Source of the DNA: Cohnella zeiphila
GTDB lineage: Bacteria; Bacillota; Bacilli; Paenibacillales; Paenibacillaceae
Direction of reading: 5' to 3'
Length of the DNA: 64,000 bases
Assembly: GCF_014212055.1 (NCBI RefSeq)
Contig: NZ_JACJVO010000005.1
Coordinates: 1-64,000, forward strand
Below the pieces are notes generated by a model that ran no database searches, was not told the origin of the DNA, and worked only from the letters and a program-made list of their open reading frames with translations. Shown piece by piece: positions 40,524-50,872 of the stretch; within the stretch, counting starts at the first letter, position 1, and every line of letters begins with the position of its first letter. Both the position numbers and the translations under genes were made by a program.

Positions 40524-41690
40524 ATGGAGAAACGAATCATTCGTTTCGGCGTCATCGGCTGCGGCCTCATGGGCAAGGAATTCGCCAGCGCGGCGGCGCG
40601 CTGGTGCCACCTGACGGACGCGGATTTCGAGCCGTCCATCGTCGCGGTGTGCGATGCCGACCCGGAGGCGGCGAAGTGGTTCCGGGAGCGCGTTCCGAGC
40701 GTTCGGCGAGCTTACGCGGATTACCGGGAGCTGCTGGCGGACCCGGAGGTCGAAGCGGTCTACTGCGCGGTTCCGCACAACCTTCACGAGCAGATCTATC
40801 TCGATATTATTAATGCCGGCAAACATTTACTGGGTGAAAAGCCGTTCGGCATCGACCGCAGCGCGAACGAGGCGATTCTGGCGGCGATTCGGGCGAATCC
40901 GCAGGTTGTCGTGCGCAGCTCGTCGGAATTTCCCTTTTTCCCCGGGGCGCAACAGATCGTCCGTTGGGTGAACGAAGGCCGGTTCGGCCGGATTATCGAA
41001 GCGGAAGCGGGCTTCTGGCATTCGAGCGATCTCGATCCGACGAAGCCGATCAACTGGAAGCGCCGCATCGCGACCAACGGGGAATACGGCTGCATGGGCG
41101 ATCTTGGGCTGCATGTGCTGCACCTGCCGCTCCGGTTCGGCTGGCGGCCGGCCAACGTGCGGGCGCTGCTCTCCAAGATCGTGGAAGAGCGGCCGGACGG
41201 CAAGGGCGGAACCGCTCCGTGCGAGACGTGGGACAACGCCATTCTGGCTTGCGAGATGGAGGCGGCCGATCAATCGTTCCCGATGGTGCTGTCGACGAAA
41301 CGGATCGCGCCCGGACACGCCAACACCTGGTTCATTCGCATCCAGGGAACGGAATTCTCGGCGGAGTTCACGACCAAAAATCCGAAGCAAGTCGCTTCGC
41401 TTCCCTACGAGCCCGGCGGCCCGCAGGCCTGGCACGTCGCCGACGCGCCGTACCGCTCCGCCTACGGCACGATTACCGGCCCGATTTTCGAATTCGGCTT
41501 CTCCGATTCGATCCTGCAGATGTGGGCGGCGTTCTGCGACGAGATCGCGCACAGGCGGGAAGGCATGAAGCAGCCGTTCCGGTGCGCGCTGCCGGAAGAA
41601 GCGGCCGGCAGCCACCGGCTGTTCACCGCGGCGTTGGAATCTCACCGCACGGGCGGGACGGCGACGGTCGAGTGGGAGGGTCTCGCGTGA
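40524..41690 (+). CDS. Gfo/Idh/MocA family oxidoreductase
   Basis: The 388-residue NAD(P)-dependent sugar dehydrogenase-type enzyme has the Rossmann motif FGVIGCGLMGKEF, the EKPFGIDRS segment typical of the family, and a C-terminal sheet. The substrate is not clear; the operon suggests a free or phosphorylated sugar. It starts two bases after the aldolase gene and overlaps the kinase gene. Confidence 0.9.
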   Translation: MEKRIIRFGVIGCGLMGKEFASAAARWCHLTDADFEPSIVAVCDADPEAAKWFRERVPSVRRAYADYRELLADPEVEAVYCAVPHNLHEQIYLDIINAGKHLLGEKPFGIDRSANEAILAAIRANPQVVVRSSSEFPFFPGAQQIVRWVNEGRFGRIIEAEAGFWHSSDLDPTKPINWKRRIATNGEYGCMGDLGLHVLHLPLRFGWRPANVRALLSKIVEERPDGKGGTAPCETWDNAILACEMEAADQSFPMVLSTKRIAPGHANTWFIRIQGTEFSAEFTTKNPKQVASLPYEPGGPQAWHVADAPYRSAYGTITGPIFEFGFSDSILQMWAAFCDEIAHRREGMKQPFRCALPEEAAGSHRLFTAALESHRTGGTATVEWEGLA

Positions 41691-42901
41691 GTCCGGCGGC
41701 CGGCGGCATTGTGGTCGCAGGGCATATTTGCCTGGACATCATTCCGTCGATGCAGGGCGGCGGCTCCGCGCAAGGCTTAAGCGAGATGCTTGTTCCCGGC
41801 AAGCTGGTCGAGGTCGGCTCGGCGCTGCTCTCGACCGGCGGCGCGGTGTCCAATACCGGGCTGGCTTTGCACCGGCTCGGTTTTCCGGTGACGCTGATGG
41901 GCAAGGTGGGGGACGATCCGTTCGGACGCCTGGTGCTCGATCTGCTCAAAGGCCACGGCGACGGGCTGGCCGACGGCATGATCGTCGCCTCGGGCGAGAG
42001 CAGCTCGTATTCGGTCGTCCTCAGCCCGCCGGGGGTCGATCGCGTATTCCTGCATTGCACCGGGGCTAACGACACGTTTGCGGCGGATGATATGCCCGCC
42101 GGATCGCTCGCGGGAGCGAAGCTGTTCCATTTCGGCTATCCGCCGCTTATGGCGCGGATGTACGCGGACGGCGGGGCGGAGCTGGAACGCTTGCTGTCCA
42201 AGGTCAAGGAGCAAGGGCTGACCGTCTCGCTCGACATGGCGCGGCCCGATCCCGCCTCTCCGGCGGGAAGGGCGGACTGGCCGGCCATCCTGGCCCGCGT
42301 TCTACCTTGGGTCGACATATTCTTGCCCAGCTTCGAAGAGATTCTGTTCATGCTACGTCCCGACCGGTATCGGGAGCTGGCCAAGCGCCATGGCGCGGAC
42401 GATCTGCTGATCTGCGCCGACGGTCCGCTGCTCGATTCTCTCTCGGAACAGTTGCTCGGAATGGGGGCGGCTGTGGTAGGATTAAAGCTGGGCGCCCGAG
42501 GCTTCTATTTGCGAACGACGGCGGACCCGGAACGGCTGCGGAGGATCGGACTTTGCGCGCCGGACGGGAATCGGCTCGCGGATTGGCTCGATCGGGAGCT
42601 GCTCGCGCCGTGCTATCGGGTCGAAGCCGTCGGCACGACGGGAGCGGGAGACTGCACGATCGCGGGATTCCTCGGCGGGCTCGCGCAAGGGCTCCCGATC
42701 GAGGAAGCGCTGCTCGGGGCGGTCGGCGTCGGCGCGTGCAGCGTCGAGCGGGCGGACGCGGTTAGCGGCGTGCGAAGCTGGCGCGAGGTGCGGGAGCGGA
42801 TCGGGGCGGGCTGGCAACAGAGCGAGGATGTTCCGTCTCTTCCGGGCTGGGAACGTGCAAGCGGTTTCGGCATTTGGGAGCATAAGAGAGCCTTAGGCTG
42901 A
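41687..42901 (+). CDS. PfkB family carbohydrate kinase
   Basis: The 404-residue kinase has the PfkB marks: ICLDIIPSM start, STGGAVSNTGLALHRLG, MGKVGDDPFG, and the anion-hole and catalytic motif VGTTGAGDCTIAGFLGGLA. It would phosphorylate the ketose formed in this pathway. GTG 41687 with GGGAGGG upstream overlaps the previous stop (GTGA). The frame extends far upstream inside the oxidoreductase gene, but that part is in the wrong frame for it. Confidence 0.9.
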   Translation: MSPAAGGIVVAGHICLDIIPSMQGGGSAQGLSEMLVPGKLVEVGSALLSTGGAVSNTGLALHRLGFPVTLMGKVGDDPFGRLVLDLLKGHGDGLADGMIVASGESSSYSVVLSPPGVDRVFLHCTGANDTFAADDMPAGSLAGAKLFHFGYPPLMARMYADGGAELERLLSKVKEQGLTVSLDMARPDPASPAGRADWPAILARVLPWVDIFLPSFEEILFMLRPDRYRELAKRHGADDLLICADGPLLDSLSEQLLGMGAAVVGLKLGARGFYLRTTADPERLRRIGLCAPDGNRLADWLDRELLAPCYRVEAVGTTGAGDCTIAGFLGGLAQGLPIEEALLGAVGVGACSVERADAVSGVRSWREVRERIGAGWQQSEDVPSLPGWERASGFGIWEHKRALG

Positions 42902-44232
<1,331 letters not shown>

Positions 44233-44261
44233 CACCTTTGTCGGACAGGGGGCGTCCTTGC

Positions 44262-46547
44262 ATGCGGCAATCCGGAATGCGGGTGCTGCGGTCGGCGGCA
44301 GGCCGGAACCGGCTGGTTCCAAGACAATCTTATATTCGGATTTTCCTCGGACTCGGGCTGCTGTTCACGCTCGTGTCCGTTCCGTTCGCCATCTTGATGA
44401 CGAACCAGTTCTCCCGCTATGCCGTCAAGCAGATCGACCAGGTCAACCGGTCGGAGATCGAGCACTCCCGCGACAATGCGGAGTTTATTCTGGACAAGCT
44501 GATGTCCTACGGTTTTACCATGTACGGGGACAAAAGCATTCAGGCGTGGATGACGGCGAGCGAGGAAGCGCCTCAGCTCCAGGTCGACGCGCTGACGGCA
44601 GCGTCCAAATATACGACGACCGAGCCGTTCCTGGACAACGTCTACCTGCTCAACATGAAGACGGAACACGTGATCGACCTGAAATACGGCATTTCCTCGT
44701 TCGATCAATTCAGCGATTCCGAGCTGCTGGCGTTGGCGAAGGAGCCGCGAAACTCCTACCAGCGCTTCTTCGTGTACCAATCGAAAGGCCAACAGCGGCT
44801 GGCGCTCATGATTCCGACCGTTCCGTCCGGCCAAGTCTACTATGGCTACCTGGTGATGCTGCTGGACGATTCTTTGATGAAGCAGTACCTCTTGAAGGAG
44901 AACGGAAACGGGGTTGGGTACCGGTCGTTTATTCTCGACGATCGGGGCGAACTGATGCTCGGTTCTCCCGACGACGGCAAGCTGTATCCGGAGCTGAACG
45001 CCGGCGTGAAAGAGAGCGAAGGAAGCTTCACCCAGAGCTACAAAGGCGAGGCGTGGTCGGTTCAGTATGCGCGGCTCGAACCGCAAGGGTGGATCGTATA
45101 CCAGATGGCCGAGCTGAAGGAGATTCGCGCCGACTTCCATGCGTTCCGCACGAAGCTGGTCGCCTTCCTGATCGGACTCGTCGCGCTGCTCATGGCCATT
45201 CTGTTCTGGAACTCCCGTCGAACGTACAAGCCGTTCTCGCAGCTCGCAAGCCAACTGGAGCAGAAGTTCGGCCCGCTCCTGAAGGAGAAGCCCGGCGACG
45301 GCTCGTCCGAGGAAATCCGGTTGATCCGCGGCGGCATCGAAATGCTGGAGGACCGAATGGCGCAGCTCGATTCCTCCATGCGGGAGCACCGCAACGTGAT
45401 CAAGCTGGAATACTTGCGGCAGTGGGTGCTGCAGGGCAAGCTGATCCCGCCGGTCGAGCAATATTTGCGCGGCCAGACGGACCTGCTTCGGGACGAGAAC
45501 GTGATCCTGAGCGTTCTTCGGATCGATGGATACAGCGCTTTTCAAGAAAAATACGACTTCGCTTCCCGCAAGCTGATGAAGTATGCGATGGGCAACATCG
45601 CGGAGGAGGTCGTCCGATCCGCGGGCAGCGCGGAGGCCGTCGACTTGGGCGGCGACCATCTCGTTCTGCTGCTGTCGGGACTGTCGGTATCCGGGGACCG
45701 GTTGACGGGACTGCTGACGGAGGCCAAGAATCAGATTCGGCAGTGGACGAACGTCCAGGTGACGGTCGCCGTTAGCGAACGGAAGGCGATCGGGGACGAT
45801 CTGCGTGCCGTCTACCAGCACATTCTCGAACTGACGATGCTGAAGTTCGTCTCCGGGGAAGACAAGATCTACGTCGAGCGCGACTTCGAGGAATATATGC
45901 GGAGCGTGCAGCCGCTGCAGGACGACCAACTGCTGGACGAGCTGATCAAGCACGTGCGCATGGGCAAGGCGGAGGAGGTGGCGGCTTGCCTGGACCAGAT
46001 CTTCGGGCAGATGCAGACGCTTCATTACGCGCAGAGCAAGTTTCAGCTTTCGCTGATGCTGTATACGCTGTTCAAGACGTTCAACAAGCTGCCATCCGTG
46101 GAATCCGCGGAAGGAATCGAGAGCTTGCTGGAGTCGTTCGACACGCTGTCCGGCGTGCGCGGCTGGCTGGAACGCGAGCTGCTCGGCATCATGGACGACC
46201 TGAGCAACCGCAGAGGCGGGAGCCGGCGGGAAGAGATCGTGACGGAGATCGTCGATTACGTGAAGAACCATCTTCACGACCCGATGCTGACGATCGAGGA
46301 GATCGCCGAGCACGTCTCGCTGTCGACCCGGCACGTGCGCCAAGTGTTCAAGGAAGGGCTCGAGGTAACGCTGGCCGATTACATCCTGCAGGAGCGCATC
46401 GCCAAGGTGAAGGAGCTGCTGGGGACGACCGACTGGACGGTGACGGACATCGGCGAACGGGCCGGCTTTCAGACGAAGAGCCATTTTTTCACCATCTTCA
46501 AAAAAGCGACCGGCATGACGCCCAGTCAGTACCGGGATCAGCTGTAG
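44262..46547 (+). CDS. Membrane AraC-type regulator with extracellular sensor domain
   Basis: The 761-residue protein has a first membrane helix (about 25-45), an extracellular sensor-like region (about 50-290, Cache-like), a second helix (about 298-318), a cytoplasmic linker with a GGDEF-like degenerate domain (about 380-520), and an AraC helix-turn-helix pair at the end (LTIEEIAEHVSLSTRHVRQV and TDIGERAGFQTKSHFFTIFK). Such one-component regulators control neighbouring carbohydrate ABC genes in Paenibacillaceae. The target is most likely the transporter set from 47.3 kb. ATG 44262 has AGGGGG upstream. Confidence 0.88.
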   Translation: MRQSGMRVLRSAAGRNRLVPRQSYIRIFLGLGLLFTLVSVPFAILMTNQFSRYAVKQIDQVNRSEIEHSRDNAEFILDKLMSYGFTMYGDKSIQAWMTASEEAPQLQVDALTAASKYTTTEPFLDNVYLLNMKTEHVIDLKYGISSFDQFSDSELLALAKEPRNSYQRFFVYQSKGQQRLALMIPTVPSGQVYYGYLVMLLDDSLMKQYLLKENGNGVGYRSFILDDRGELMLGSPDDGKLYPELNAGVKESEGSFTQSYKGEAWSVQYARLEPQGWIVYQMAELKEIRADFHAFRTKLVAFLIGLVALLMAILFWNSRRTYKPFSQLASQLEQKFGPLLKEKPGDGSSEEIRLIRGGIEMLEDRMAQLDSSMREHRNVIKLEYLRQWVLQGKLIPPVEQYLRGQTDLLRDENVILSVLRIDGYSAFQEKYDFASRKLMKYAMGNIAEEVVRSAGSAEAVDLGGDHLVLLLSGLSVSGDRLTGLLTEAKNQIRQWTNVQVTVAVSERKAIGDDLRAVYQHILELTMLKFVSGEDKIYVERDFEEYMRSVQPLQDDQLLDELIKHVRMGKAEEVAACLDQIFGQMQTLHYAQSKFQLSLMLYTLFKTFNKLPSVESAEGIESLLESFDTLSGVRGWLERELLGIMDDLSNRRGGSRREEIVTEIVDYVKNHLHDPMLTIEEIAEHVSLSTRHVRQVFKEGLEVTLADYILQERIAKVKELLGTTDWTVTDIGERAGFQTKSHFFTIFKKATGMTPSQYRDQL

Positions 46548-46556
46548 GAAAGGAAG

Positions 46557-46585
46557 GGGCTCCGCGTGATGCGGGGTCCTTTTTT
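46557..46585 (+). terminator. Terminator after the AraC-type gene
   Basis: GGGCTCCGC, loop GTGAT, GCGGGGTCC (with G-T pairs) then TTTTTT. Confidence 0.8.
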
Positions 46586-47262
46586 GCTTTGCTCCGTTAA
46601 AGCCCCAAAAGGTGTCCGAACGTCTCTCCAAATGGCTTAAGATCGAAATCCCGCTCGCTCAGGGGGCCGCAAGGAACCGGTCCCGAGCTCCGTTCTTCTC
46701 GCATTGGCATCCATTCGAAATCCCCGTCCCTCAGGAAATCTGTCTCGGATGTCTTCTCCCTTCATTATTTTTGGGACCAACGGTATCTAATGGAACCCGA
46801 GATCAGCTATTCGTCTGCGGTCCGGACCGGAAGATCTCCATACAATCCAGCCTCCAGCGTCAATTTTTGCTATTGGAAGGGAAAATCTCCCTATATTCTC
46901 GCTCATGGACGGTAATGGACGTGATCTGATCCAGATAAGAAGAGGTTTTCCGGTTTACGAGGCCTGGATGGTCATTTGAGAAGTGATAAAGGGAGGATTT
47001 CCTGTTCAAGTCGCCATTGCCTGAGCGGAAGGGATTTCGACGTAAGGTGAGAGGGAGGATAAGCGGCCCGGAGAAGAGTCGAGGCGCTCATGCCTACTCC
47101 CACGCGGGTTTTCCGCTTTGAGAACCCACTTCCGGATCGAGAACTCCGGCCTTTTGGCATGGTTTTCGGGCCGATTTCCCGGATGAGAACTATACAGACC
47201 GAACGGGCGCGCCTTAAGCTGGGGACACAAGACAAGACAGCGAGAGGAGACGAAAATTCAAA
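46586..47262. other. Long gene-free stretch before ABC transporter set 1
   Basis: These 677 bp hold no convincing gene. A 105-codon frame at 46612-46929 lacks a ribosome site. Several short GGGAGGA and CTCCC stretches, and a local hairpin GGGAAAATCTCCC near 46878, are visible, but no clear operator. TATACA at about 47191 could be a -10 element without a good -35. The ribosome site GAGGAGA for the permease lies at the right end. Confidence 0.5.
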
Positions 47263-48174
47263 GTGGCGATGGTCCGAGAGATCGTGAGGAACCGGTATTT
47301 GTATGCGCTGGCCCTCCCCGGGCTGCTGTTCTTGGTCGTGTTCGCATACGTGCCCATGGCCGGGCACTTGATCGCGTTCAAGAAATATCGGCTGGCGGAC
47401 GGGCTGTGGGGGAGCAAGTGGGCCGGCTTCGACAACTTCAAGTTTTTCTTTATGAGCAGCGACTGGTATAAGGTCACGCTCAATACGATTCTCCTGAACG
47501 GCCTGTTTATCGTCTGCGGCCTCTGCATCGCGCTGGCGCTGGCCATCTTCCTGAACGAGGTCCACAGCCGGCTGTATCAGAAAATCGCGCAATCGTTCAT
47601 TTTCCTGCCCTACTTCATCTCCTGGCTCGTCGTCAGCATGATGGTGTTCGCTTTCCTGAACACGACGGACGGCATCGTCAACCGGATGCTGCAGTCCAAT
47701 GGATTGGAAGCGCGCAACTGGTACCTCATGCCCGGCATCTGGCCGGCCGTCCTGACGGTCATCTACGTGTGGAAGTTCGCGGGTTACTATTCCATCATCT
47801 TCCTCGCGGCGATTACCGGCATCTCCGGCGAGTATTACGAGAGCGCGAGGATCGACGGGGCGACGCGGTTCCAGCAGATCATCCATATTACGATTCCGCT
47901 GATCCGCAACGTGCTCATCGTGCTCGGGCTTCTGGGCGTCGGGCGAATTTTCTACGGAGACTTCGGCATGATCTACGGCATCGTCGGCGACACCGCGCCG
48001 CTCTATCCGACGACCGACGTCATCGATACGTATTCCTACCGGGCGCTGCGGCAGCTGGGCGACTTCAGCAAGTCCTCGGCGGTCGTCCTCTACCAATCCG
48101 TCATGGGACTGGTCACGATCGTGCTGTTCAATGCGGTCGCCCGAAAAATCGACAAAGATTCAAGTCTATTCTAA
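47263..48174 (+). CDS. Carbohydrate ABC transporter permease 1 (LplB-like)
   Basis: The 303-residue permease has about six helices and the EAA-loop motif ESARIDGATRFQQIIHITIP near residue 195. N-terminal LYALALPGLLFLVVFAYVP and FIFLPYFISWLVVSMM are typical of LplB. It pairs with the next permease and the 49.2-kb lipoprotein. GTG 47263 follows AGGAGA; ATG 47269 is possible. No ATPase gene is in the operon, so a shared MsmX-type ATPase is needed. Confidence 0.9.
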   Translation: MAMVREIVRNRYLYALALPGLLFLVVFAYVPMAGHLIAFKKYRLADGLWGSKWAGFDNFKFFFMSSDWYKVTLNTILLNGLFIVCGLCIALALAIFLNEVHSRLYQKIAQSFIFLPYFISWLVVSMMVFAFLNTTDGIVNRMLQSNGLEARNWYLMPGIWPAVLTVIYVWKFAGYYSIIFLAAITGISGEYYESARIDGATRFQQIIHITIPLIRNVLIVLGLLGVGRIFYGDFGMIYGIVGDTAPLYPTTDVIDTYSYRALRQLGDFSKSSAVVLYQSVMGLVTIVLFNAVARKIDKDSSLF

Positions 48175-48193
48175 GAAAGGAGGCGAGCGCGAG

Positions 48194-49120
48194 TTGGAAA
48201 ATTCCATGCAGCGGGTACGGCACCTGAAAACGGTCAAAGCGAAGAACGACCGCAGCCTGTCCGAGAAGACGTTCGTCGGTTTCATCTATGCGTTCACCGG
48301 GCTGTTCGCCCTGATCTGCTTCCTGCCGTTCTGGCTGGTCGCGATCAACTCATTCGCCGCCGAATCGGCGATCAAGCGGCATGGCTATCAGCTCATTCCA
48401 AAGGTCTTCTCGCTCGATGCCTACCGCTTCCTGTTCCACGGCCGTCAGGTCGTTTCGAGCTACGGCGTCTCCTTGACCGTGACCGTCGCCGGCACCGTTC
48501 TGGCCGTGCTCATCACGGCGATGTACGCCTACGTGCTCGCTCATCCCAAAGTGAAATACCGCAACGTGCTGGCGTTTCTGACCTACTTCACGATGATCTT
48601 CGGCGCGGGGCTGGTCGGCTTCTATATTCTGATCGCGAATTGGCTTCATCTGAAAGACACGCTGTGGGCGCTCATTCTTCCTTACTTGCTGAACCCGTTT
48701 TTCGCGTTTATCATGGTGTCCTTTTTCCGCACATTGCCTTACGAGATCAACGAAGCCGCGACGGTGGACGGCGCGAGCGACTGGACGATCTTCTTCCGCA
48801 TCATCTTTCCGATCTCGAAGCCGGTGGTCGCGACCGTCGCCCTGTTCTATGCGCTTCAATATTGGAACGACTTCTTCCTGGCGCTCATGTTCATCGACAA
48901 CTACAAGCTTCATCCGCTGCAGATGATGATCCGGCAGCTCATCTCCAACATCAACATCAGCGCTTACGTAGGCGGCAACACGGCTTATACCCGGCCTCTG
49001 CCTACGTACGGCGTGCAGCTCGCGACGGTATGCGTGACGATCGGCCCGCTGATCTTCCTGTACCCGTTCATTCAGAAATATTTCGTCAAAGGGATTACGA
49101 TCGGCGCGCTAAAAGGGTAG
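48194..49120 (+). CDS. Carbohydrate ABC transporter permease 2 (YtcP/LplC-like)
   Basis: The 308-residue permease has six helices and the motif EAATVDGASDWTIFFRIIFP. The C-terminal FIQKYFVKGITIGALKG is the standard end of this class. TTG 48194 with AAAGGAGG ten bases upstream is chosen; ATG 48206 is an alternative. Confidence 0.9.
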   Translation: MENSMQRVRHLKTVKAKNDRSLSEKTFVGFIYAFTGLFALICFLPFWLVAINSFAAESAIKRHGYQLIPKVFSLDAYRFLFHGRQVVSSYGVSLTVTVAGTVLAVLITAMYAYVLAHPKVKYRNVLAFLTYFTMIFGAGLVGFYILIANWLHLKDTLWALILPYLLNPFFAFIMVSFFRTLPYEINEAATVDGASDWTIFFRIIFPISKPVVATVALFYALQYWNDFFLALMFIDNYKLHPLQMMIRQLISNINISAYVGGNTAYTRPLPTYGVQLATVCVTIGPLIFLYPFIQKYFVKGITIGALKG

Positions 49121-49179
49121 TCTTGACTCGGAGACATCCGGTTGAGAATAGAAGCCAGTAGACTCAAGGAGGTCACACG

Positions 49180-50781
49180 ATGAGATTAAGAAAAGGGATG
49201 ACGGCGCTGGCGGCGGCTTCGCTGCTGCTTGTCGCTGCCGCGGGGTGCGGCTCGAACGGCAATAACGATTCCGGGAACGCGTCCCCGTCGGGCAGCGCTC
49301 CCGCGAGCGGGGCTTCGCCGTCCGGCAGCGCGGGGTCGTCCGCCGAAGCTCCGGCGCAGAAGCTGGATCCGGTCACGCTGAAGATCGTCATTCCGGGAGA
49401 TCGGCCGCCGGATATGGACGCCGTGATCAAGGAAGCCGAGGACCGGATGAAGGATACGATCAACGTCAAGCTCGACGTGGTATTCGTACCGTTCTCCGAC
49501 CTGGCCCAGAAGACGCAAGTCATGCTTGCGTCCGGCGAAGACGTCGACTTGATCTTCGACGCGCCGTGGCTGCACATGAACCAGATGGTCAGCGCCGGGT
49601 ATTACGAGCCGCTGGAGGATCTGATCGCCAAGTACGGGCAGGACGCGGTGAAGGTCCGCTCGCAGGAGATGTTCGACGCCAACACGTTCCAGGGCAAGGT
49701 CTATGCGATGCCGATGGCGAATTCGCATCTGGCGGGACGCACGTATCTCGTCCGCAAGGATCTGCGCGAGAAGTACGGGCTGCCGCCGATTCAAACGTAC
49801 GACGACCTGATCAAATTCGCTTATAAGGTGAAAGAGAACGACAAGGACGTCATTCCGCTGCTTGCTTACGGCCAGGGCGCCCAGACGGACGTCACGTGGG
49901 GCTCGTTCCGCGCCTTTATGGAGTACGACCCGCAGTTCCTGGAGTCGGACGCGCTCGGGCAGAGCCTGGTGCTGTACTACAAGAATAACGACGGCAAGGT
50001 ATACAACCTGTTCGACGAGATGGAGCCGAAGATCTGGTCCTGGATCGAGGACGCCCGCAAGCTGTATACGGACGGCCTGATAGACCCGGACGTGCTGGCG
50101 ATCAAGGATGTCGATTCGGTCATCAACTCCGGCAAGGTCGCGGTGGCCGTCCACAACGAATACGGCGTGCCGTCCGCGCTTCAGAGCGCCCTCGCCCAGA
50201 ACGTTCCGGGAGCGGAGCTTGAGCCGGTCACCTTCGTCAAGATGGAGCCGGGCGCGAATATCTCCAACTTCAAGCAGGCGAACTTCCTGGCGATTCCGAA
50301 GGTCAGCAAGAACAAAGAGCGCGCCATGATGTTCCTGAACTGGACGGCGCAGAAGGACAATTACGATCTGCTCGCTTACGGCATCGAGGGCAAGGATTAC
50401 GAGAAGATCGGCGACGACAAGTACAAACCGATCGGCACCGGCTATCCGGCCTTCGGGTACGCCTGGGTGTGGAACCCGACGATGGAACGGATCAACGCCG
50501 ATTACGACGACGATACGGTCGCCCATTACAAGTTCACCCAGGATGCGGCGAATCTGACGCCGAGCATTCTGACCGGCTTCTCGTTCGACCCGACTCCCGT
50601 CACGAACGAGATCACCCTGTACAATACGGTCGCGGACAAGTATTACAATTCGATCTTCGACGGAGTGGTCGATCCGGACGCGACTTGGGCGAAGTTCAAG
50701 AAGGAAGCCGAAGGCAACGTCAAAAAAATTCAAATCGAGCTTCAACGGCAGATCGACGAATTCCTGGCGAGCAAGAAGTAA
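49180..50781 (+). CDS. Extracellular solute-binding lipoprotein 1
   Basis: The 533-residue lipoprotein has a signal peptide with lipobox AAGC (Cys23), a Ser/Pro/Gly-rich linker, and an LplA-type binding domain (VIPGDRPPDMDAVIKEAEDR, LIFDAPWLHMNQMVSAGYYE, then a C-terminal helix). It captures an oligosaccharide for permeases 1 and 2. The GH42 gene after it suggests beta-galactosides. AGGAGG precedes the ATG. Confidence 0.92.
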   Translation: MRLRKGMTALAAASLLLVAAAGCGSNGNNDSGNASPSGSAPASGASPSGSAGSSAEAPAQKLDPVTLKIVIPGDRPPDMDAVIKEAEDRMKDTINVKLDVVFVPFSDLAQKTQVMLASGEDVDLIFDAPWLHMNQMVSAGYYEPLEDLIAKYGQDAVKVRSQEMFDANTFQGKVYAMPMANSHLAGRTYLVRKDLREKYGLPPIQTYDDLIKFAYKVKENDKDVIPLLAYGQGAQTDVTWGSFRAFMEYDPQFLESDALGQSLVLYYKNNDGKVYNLFDEMEPKIWSWIEDARKLYTDGLIDPDVLAIKDVDSVINSGKVAVAVHNEYGVPSALQSALAQNVPGAELEPVTFVKMEPGANISNFKQANFLAIPKVSKNKERAMMFLNWTAQKDNYDLLAYGIEGKDYEKIGDDKYKPIGTGYPAFGYAWVWNPTMERINADYDDDTVAHYKFTQDAANLTPSILTGFSFDPTPVTNEITLYNTVADKYYNSIFDGVVDPDATWAKFKKEAEGNVKKIQIELQRQIDEFLASKK

Positions 50782-50830
50782 ACCGGGAGGGCTGGATCGG
50801 ATTGAAAAGCAGGCGGGTATTCGGCAGCTT

Positions 50831-50853
50831 CGGGCACCGGGTGCCCGCCTTTT
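50831..50853 (+). terminator. Intercistronic hairpin between lipoprotein and GH42 genes
   Basis: CGGGCAC, loop CGG, GTGCCCG, then CCTTTT. The weak T-run suggests partial termination that lowers enzyme expression relative to transport. Confidence 0.5.
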
Positions 50854-50872
50854 GCGGAAGAGGAGAGAGAGC

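Noticed and set aside
46612..46929. 105-codon frame in the gap before transporter set 1
   Set aside because: No ribosome site, no domain, and composition unlike the neighbouring genes.
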